64,000 nucleotides of DNA from Branchiostoma belcheri (Eukaryota > Chordata > Leptocardii > Amphioxiformes > Branchiostomatidae), in contig NW_017802447.1 in assembly GCF_001625305.1 (NCBI RefSeq), positions 608,476 through 672,475 of the forward strand, in the 5' to 3' direction. Under the pieces are notes generated by a model, which was not told where the DNA came from, searched no databases, and saw nothing but the letters and a program-made list of their open reading frames with translations. How positions within the stretch are numbered: position 1 is the first letter of the stretch; every line of letters starts with the position of its first letter. Position numbers and translations under genes: made by a program. Below, in pieces: positions 57,145-64,000 of the stretch.

Positions 57145-60000
57145 ATTACATCACGGGATTCTTCGGAATCAACATCTAAGGAGAATGTATTTTCAGTTTC
57201 TATGTGTATCTAGTACGGATTGTTCAAAATAATCTGGGGGTGGGGAAAACCTGTGTCTATGTATGACTCAAGTCACATGGCGTGTCAGCACAGTCAAACC
57301 TGTTCTGGTGACCTAATGATGACCACCTGTTGTGGTCAGTCTTTAGGCGTGGTCCTTAGATTCAACCGTTGACCAAACAGAATTCCTGTCTGTACTTTGC
57401 ATCGGTATACTGGGACAATTCTCTTAAAGTCTATAGTCTAGATAAAATGTCGACGATAATGTTAAAAAGAAAACGACGTGAGGCCATGCCCCTGGGACAG
57501 CGTTTGTGATAATTAGTAATATAACCAGTATCAGTTTCGGCATGCTTAATAATTCTATAATTATAGAATTGATGAACAGAAGATTAAGAGGTGTTTACAT
57601 AAAACAGCAGAAGTGTTATACAGAGAGGCAGCGTTCTCGATCCCAGCCCAGCTAGCTCTCCGTGCACACTAACTACATGTTATCCTGCCGGACCAAATTG
57701 TTAAAGAAGAATAAAAGTCAATAATTTTAGTCCAAAACATGGGGAATCAAACAGAAAAACCAAGCAAGAAAACACAGGAACAAACCCCGAAACGTAAAAA
57801 TATAAAATCTGCCGCTTTAGAAACATTTGAAGTAAATGGAACCCTTCCCCGAGACCGTGACTGTTACAGAAACGACGAGTCGCCCGCCACTCCCGCCACC
57901 ACGCTTACTAGGTCAACTCGGCTAAAATCGCGGAAAAGAAGTTCTTTGTTGTAGTAAATCCTGCGAAAAAGGCGTTTGTAAAAGAATGCGCGGTGATGTA
58001 GTATAACCTGCAAACTGCTATGGTAAATTTGGAAGGATAGATGTCTGGTGATATCACTAGCCGGGGCACGTCACGCCATGGCTGGCAACGTGGAAAACAT
58101 GACGCGTCCTCAGACGGACGGCCATGTTTGCTAGCCGTGACTACCACACGAAAACCGTGCATCGGAGGAAAAACAGAACTTGTAACTTAAAATGCACACA
58201 GTACAGAGTAGAAACGATAACGTACTGCGTGATTTAGATGTAATGCTGGGTTCGGGGGCTTAAAAACCGGACTAAGAGAGGCTATACAGTCTGGTTAATG
58301 TTCAACGCTTTTAGCGTTTCTTTACAACAACAACCGTAGTATATGGTAGTACCAATGGTGTTGTGATCGCGACTATTCCCTCTTTCTTTCGTATTTGTGA
58401 ACATAATGTGAACACAAATATCTGCCATATTTAGTAATAAATTGAACGCTTCCTGTAGGGTTGTTTTGGTACGGGGACGTAGTGTCGATGAGCTGTTACG
58501 AATTTTCAAAAATAAAAGCAAGGTAAGGGAGAACAATACGTACATGTTGGGGAGGACGCTAGGTCGGTATTGTTGGCACAAACGAACTGAGGAAGAGACG
58601 ACGTTTTACTGTTGCCCATACAGCCGATGATACAACTGTTCTCCTTAGACCGTATGGGTATGGGGCATGTTGCTAAGTCGTAAATAACTGACAGCTACCT
58701 GTCTTTACAAACACAGGGAAAACTATGGAAAAAAAAGGGCGGGGCGAAAATTTTGCGAGCATCTAATGTCCACTGGTCTTTTGTCTACTACTCTGTGGGT
58801 ATGAGCAAACAATGGTGTGCACGTGAGCTCTGTGAGCTTTTAACGTAAAATTTTCCTCTCAGAAACTTCGGGATCTTGCATCTTGCCTTCTGTACTATAA
58901 GTTCTTGTAGCATCACATTTAGGTCTGTGCAAGGGAAGTAGCGTGTTTTATGTCAAGTTTGTGTATTTTTGGAAAGCACAACTTGTTTTAACAGTGGGGG
59001 TTATAGGCGCTACCAACTGACCCGGTCGGTAGGGTTTTTACTGGCTCCTCCTGTTTCTTACATTGTGATGGCTGTATATGGAGTATAAATGATGGCTGAT
59101 ATTTCAATTCGTAAGTTAGACTGTCGGATGCACTAGTACATGGTTGGCTTGTCATACGGCCACGCTACCTCAAATGCACACACATGAGAGAGATTCACAC
59201 GATCACCGCCATTCATTCCAGAATGTGTGCTATCTCTGTGCTGGCTTTCTGCCATATTGTGTAACGCTATATTTAGTTCAGGCGAAACTACGTGTTTTCA
59301 CATCATCTCAGCGTAAATCATGGACCTGAGATGAGGGTACCGGTCTGGACATTTTGAACGAATTGATAACATTCCTGGGCCAGTCGTATCATGGTGATAC
59401 AACATCCAGCTGCCTTGCGACGGAAAACGCCGTCGTTAATTCTGACCAACGGTTTTTTTTTGTTACACCCTCTCTGAAAATTCCACGACTAAAAAGTCCT
59501 AAGACGCATATGACCGTGCCTGCTACTTAGCCAACCGTCCTTAAAACGCATTGAATTACTTAAAGCTACTGAACTGAAGAAAATGGACTGTCCCCGTACT
59601 ATTTATGATTTGATTCATTCTATATAATACACAGTGAGTGACCACACCTGAAAGCCCACAACTTTGGTGGCTAACAAAAAGCAAGAAGCACTTGAGCATG
59701 GCAGCAAAACAAGGCCAAAGACGGTGGAGGTACTCTGTAACCTTATTTTTTGCGCTGGGCCGCTGGTCCTGTGTCGGTCCGTAGTGTGTTTGCACAAAGC
59801 ACTAGTACAGTGTCTGACGAACGCAGGTGCCTTCTGATGTTACATGTACAGCGGTTCACACACTATACGCGTTTGTGACCCGGAAGCAACTTAAGCGCCC
59901 TAGAAGTAGAATGCATGGTAGACAGGACGGACTCTAAGAAACTGTTTTCCCGAAGCCTTAAGCTACTTGAGCTAGAGGGGAAACAACGATACGTTTATAT
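57145..60000. other. Upstream DNA of the IRF gene, mostly featureless
   Basis: Apart from one small ORF (57739-57954) and a degenerate repeat with GACCACCTG (57292-57375), I see no gene. Non-coding IRF exons could lie here or further upstream but cannot be located from sequence alone. Confidence 0.35.
57739..57954 (+). CDS. Possible small basic protein with N-myristoylation motif
   Basis: A single-exon 71-codon ORF. It begins MGNQTEKPSKKTQ, which fits N-myristoylation (G2) next to basic residues, and ends TRLKSRKRSSLL. Upstream lies an AT-rich segment without a TATA box at the right distance. The ORF is short and no family is recognised. It could be a chance ORF or a first exon whose donor I have missed. 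Confidence 0.25.
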   Translation: MGNQTEKPSKKTQEQTPKRKNIKSAALETFEVNGTLPRDRDCYRNDESPATPATTLTRSTRLKSRKRSSLL

Positions 60001-60450
60001 CTACTAGTACATGGACAACACACGCCGGCGGCGGCGTGGGGCGAGGGCTTGTAGCGGTGACTTGAACTCGCGCCAAGTCAGCGCCATATATGTACACAGT
60101 TCCAGGAAAATTTCACCGGGACCTCAACTGAGAAACCCTGGCCGGGGATGCCGTGCCTCAGGCCAATAACACCTCAGCTCGCTTGATTTAATCAAGTCAA
60201 CGTGAGAAGGCCACGCTTGGCAACGGGGTTTTCGTGACCATGGCCGGACCGGGCGCGGCGCAGTTGGCGGGCAGGCGGGCGCAGGTAGCCCCGCTGCCCG
60301 AGCAGGATTTCGCGGTAACGCGCTACCATAGCACGATCGCGTCTTTTCAGCTCATCAGAGCCGTCAAATTTTCTAACATTTCTGGCGCAACCTGAGCGTA
60401 AACTCGTGCAATTAGGACGCCGTTCATGCCTGGGATAAAGAAAACTCATT
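60000..60450. other. GC-rich island without a supported gene
   Basis: CpG-rich tracts (CGCCGGCGGCGGCG; GGGCGCGGCGCAG) contrast with AT-rich surroundings. A minus-strand ORF (60449-60192) is rich in Arg but shows no domain. A promoter or non-coding first exon, possibly of the IRF gene, is conceivable. Confidence 0.3.
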
Positions 60451-60846
60451 TACTGATACTTTCCTAGCAACCAGGGATGGGCAGGGATCACATAACTAGA
60501 TGCGTTGGGCGGAAAGTTGTGCATACAAATTACAAGACCCGAGAGCGCGCTCTTTTGTCACACAGCCTCAGAACCGCTCGTCTTGAAAAAGCACCTCAAA
60601 ACACTGACAAAAACACATGGATATATTCTTTGTCGCACGAAGTGAGAAAATCTACGGTTCAATCTATTTAAAAAAACAAAACAAGAAATATCCGCCATTG
60701 CAGGCTCGCCATTGCTATAAAGGAACACCCCGCGGCAGTTCAGTCAATCCCCAAACTTATGCATGCTCAAGCTTTGCGTACTCAACTCATATTGCCCAAT
60801 ACTCTATCTCTCTCTTCTTCCCTCCACTCTCTCCTCTCTGTCTGCC

Positions 60847-61002
60847 TCACACACACACACTCTCTCACTCACTCACTCACTCACTCACTCACTCACTCAC
60901 TCACTCACACACTCACTCACTCACTCACTCACTCACTCACTCACTCACTCACTCACTCACTCGCTCACTCGCTCGCTCGCACGCACGCACGCACGCACGC
61001 AC
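60847..61002. repeat. (ACTC)n microsatellite grading into (GCAC)n
   Basis: About 155 bp: CA dinucleotides, then roughly 25 ACTC units, then CGCT and GCAC units. Overlapping ORFs reading SLTHSLTH are products of this repeat. Confidence 0.95.
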
Positions 61003-61009
61003 CGTGGTA

Positions 61010-63440
61010 CAGATACGGGGACAAGCTACAAGCACCACGCTACTGGACACTGCCTACACACGCGCCAGCAGCCACAAGAAATGCACATTGCGTATTGTTT
61101 CCAACCACACTACACAGCGAGGGATTACCTTCAATGTGTAGCTCTGCGGTGGATGACTCACTCTCGGCTTTGGCAGCAGACGGAGTCTCGGTCAAAAGTT
61201 TGGAACTGTGACTCACACGTACACCTGTCCTGCTTGGACGAGAATATCTCGAATTCTGCCCAAACGTTTACTTTTTTAGTGGTACACACGTTCCTTCCCA
61301 CGCAAACGACCAGCCTCAAAATAATGCATGACTTCACCCCGCCCCCTTCCTAATTCGCTCCCGTGGTTCGTCCAAGACCGGGCCTGAAGGACACAACAAA
61401 CTAACACATGGGGTATGCGGCATTGTTCTTCGTCTGCTCGTTTGCCTTCCGGTCTTTACCGACGACATCCTTATTTGGATGGCCACACCATATTTGGTCA
61501 TTTACGGAGAGACATCGTGGATGTTTCCGAACGAACGCGAAGTTGTGGTGGGGACGGTTCGCCACTTGTCGGAGTGGACCTGAGATGGACATGAACTAAT
61601 ACCTCTCCCACCCACCCCCGGTTGATGCTACCTGCAGCAGAAAACATTCACCTGGGAAAAATGTTGATATGATTTGGAGGGGGAATCTAAATTAATGACA
61701 GATGAACTGACAAATTCCGGAGAGTTGTGAGATTCCACCTGCTTATTGAAGGGAACCAACGATGTGTGGGACTTTTTTTTTCTTCAAATTTTTGGTACGA
61801 TTTTCGTGGAGGCTATGCACATATGACATAACCAGCCACCAACATTGAAGGATATACGATAACCTGTTCCTCGGACGTTTGTACGACACATCTACGACAG
61901 TAACAAGAATGACCCACACTAGCTGTCGTATTAAAACCTATATCGCAGACGCACGGCGAATATGAACGGACTCTATGCTGCTGACCCTGACCCTGTACAA
62001 GGTTCTCAAGTATCGTTCCCAACAATAGCGACCCCCAAGCGGGTTACATAACGGTTCTCCCCCGGCCTGCAGGCAGGGTATACTGAGATGGCCTCCTCAG
62101 TTCCGCGTAAAACGGTTTCTATACGTCACGTTCGCGGGCCTTGCCGACGGGTCAAAGGTCACCAATGAGATCGGCGCGCAGGGAACCAAATCGATATTAT
62201 TTCGGGAACCAAATTCGCTCCGGACATCTGAGAAACCCGTATGATGACCACACCGTGCCTGTCCGTACAGGACTGGACACGTATGCAAAATAAACAATTG
62301 TTAATGCACGACAATGCAATACACCAATTGACATACACCGACTGACTAGGGCAGGACGATAGACATGTTAGAGCGCGTATGCAGGAGAAAAGAATCTACA
62401 ATGCAATAAATGTAGTAAGTAACACAGAGTACAACCAGCTATCTCTTTGTTCAGTGTCATTTCCATGATGAACAAAATCCCACCCGCCCACCTATCTACG
62501 TACGTACGACCTGAACATATAGCTGACAATGCATACAATGTACTTGTACTTGTACTTGGCATACGGCCCCAACTAGAATCCAAATTGATAAACCTCACAC
62601 AAGGCATTAAATGTGCGCGGGAGAAGCGACAACACAGCACCATCATTAATGGCGTCCTTATCTTGTACAGTGTTGTATCATACATAGTGCGGGCCGCCCA
62701 TCAATGGGCTAGCAAAACAACTACCGGCAAGGCGCGCGACACGCACCGCTTACAAACATATCGCCTTGCCCTGTACGCTGCAATACAAAGACATGTACAT
62801 CAAACCATGCCTTTAAGATGCATGGGTTTGGTTGTTTCAACGCCAGTTAGCAAAATGCCAGGCATCTACAATTGCCGACCAAAGCGCCCGGTCGTGGTTA
62901 ACAAACAACGCGGCCGAAGTGTAAAGAATAGCAAAGATAGCCCTTTGAACCCTTAAGAATTAAAGCGCCACCTATTGTTCTCCGGAAGTATACCTGTTTG
63001 TTCCGGTGCTCTTAAGGGTGTCGTCACACCTGCGCGGTTCACGCCCAAGGTCCAAACTTGGTCAGAAATTAAGGAGCAAGGCACGTCCACCTCCGATGCG
63101 GAAATTTTGGGGGTTTCCCGAAACTGACTTCCCCGTACTGGTTTTCCCCGCCTCGAAACCACGGTTCTGGGAATTACCTTTTTTTCGACCAATGAGAGGG
63201 AGGTGTGGAAAACTCGACAACGCTGATTGGTTGACGTTTTTCCTGCTTGGCGGGAATCTCCGGATGGGAATCTCCAAGCAGATAGGATGGTAACGCTTTC
63301 TGCCTGCCCCGTTTCTTAAGTTTAAAACACAACTCCCTATGCCAGAAAAAGAAACACAATGGTCAGAAAACGTTACTTTATATCCTCCCTCCCAACTTCT
63401 CATTTCTATTGGGATGGGTGGTGGTGATTGTTTCAGAAAT
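61010..63440. other. Intergenic, nothing recognised
   Basis: ORFs of 60-170 codons (for example 62447-62956) lack domains or splice support. I cannot assign any feature here. Confidence 0.3.
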
Positions 63441-63590
63441 ACGTACAAAATGCTGTAAAACGCGTAAAGCACCCTACATCTACTTGGAGACGTAGAAAAT
63501 GCTGTAAAACGCGCAAAGCACTCTACATCTGCTTGCAGACGTAGAAAATGCCGTAAAACACGCGTGAAGCACTCTACATCTGCTTGGATA
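63441..63590. repeat. Three tandem copies of a 49-bp unit
   Basis: Units start at about 63441, 63490 and 63539. Each reads ACGTAGAAAATGCTGTAAAA, then an AAGCACTCTACATCTGCTTG end. The unit end is the inverted CTCCAAGCAGATGT core of the MITE family at 25177-25337, so the array probably grew from a MITE terminus. Confidence 0.75.
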
Positions 63591-64000
63591 CCATTACAGA
63601 AGGGTGAGTGAATGCAGACACGTGTAGCATAAACAATGGCCGGAAAAGCATTGTCTTTGTCTGTCAAGTATGACCACATGTTGACATTCTTGAGGTGACA
63701 GTTATTCGGACCGGAAGTCAATAGTCAATACATGTACAGGTAGGCACACAACCTGCGGCCGGTCAGGAAATGAAATGGTGGTCATATAAATAAGATAAGA
63801 AGGTATTACATCACTTCCACACGTGGTGAGCTACATTTGAAAGGTGTATAAGGTAAACGCTGAGACAGTGGAGTATGTCAGATGTGGGGGCGGGGGTTGT
63901 GGAGAGGGGATTCCCCGGGAAGTCAAGATGCTGTCATGTATTTTGGCGACTTCCTGCCACTGTCGGTGGAACTAGGGTTGGTTGTGTGTGTGTTGGTTGG

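Noticed and set aside
60617..61353. Three overlapping ORFs of 150-196 codons
   Set aside because: They are produced by the ACTC microsatellite (SLTH repeats).
62447..62956. 169-codon plus-strand ORF
   Set aside because: Composition looks random, and there is no domain or neighbouring exon to join.

Overview
The window is nuclear DNA of an intron-rich animal. Compact introns with clean GT-AG junctions, an IRF-family transcription factor, IPMK and DDX21 orthologues, a CR1-like LINE carrying PHD and esterase domains, many short inverted-repeat elements (MITEs) and tRNA-derived SINE fragments all fit an invertebrate deuterostome. An amphioxus (Branchiostoma) genome is my best guess, inferred without any database search. 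A run of 20 N marks an assembly gap at 52544-52563.

Layout. 1-1.6 kb holds a foldback element with about 224-bp arms. 1.6-4.4 kb is non-coding with a diverged direct duplication. 4.4-5.6 kb (minus) holds a small two-coding-exon gene for a secreted, six-cysteine, 103-residue protein that I do not recognise; neither exon stands out as a long ORF. 8.2-10.4 kb (plus) is histone H2A.Z. 13.2-16.9 kb (minus) is an eight-exon acid lipase. 19.7-24.1 kb (minus) is a three-exon single C2H2 zinc-finger protein. 27.9-30.8 kb (minus) is IPMK, head-to-head with DDX21 at 31.1-38.8 kb (plus); 281 bp separate the two start codons. 40.9-56.9 kb (minus) is an IRF1/2-like gene with ten coding exons. Its next-to-next-to-last intron (41928-49627) contains a nearly full-length, antisense, decayed 7-kb LINE. 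57-64 kb has one small possible ORF, microsatellites and MITE debris.

Exon models for all six main genes were built by matching splice phases. Each closes in frame: secreted protein 103 aa, H2A.Z 128 aa, lipase 426 aa, zinc finger 166 aa, IPMK 439 aa, DDX21 713 aa, and IRF 552 aa. The genes do not form a pathway. H2A.Z, DDX21, IPMK and IRF are nuclear proteins; the lipase and the novel peptide enter the secretory route.

The two most unusual items are the unrecognised secreted cysteine-rich gene and the LINE, whose ORF1 begins with a J-domain (DnaJ-like) lacking the HPD motif, ahead of a PHD finger and an SGNH esterase.
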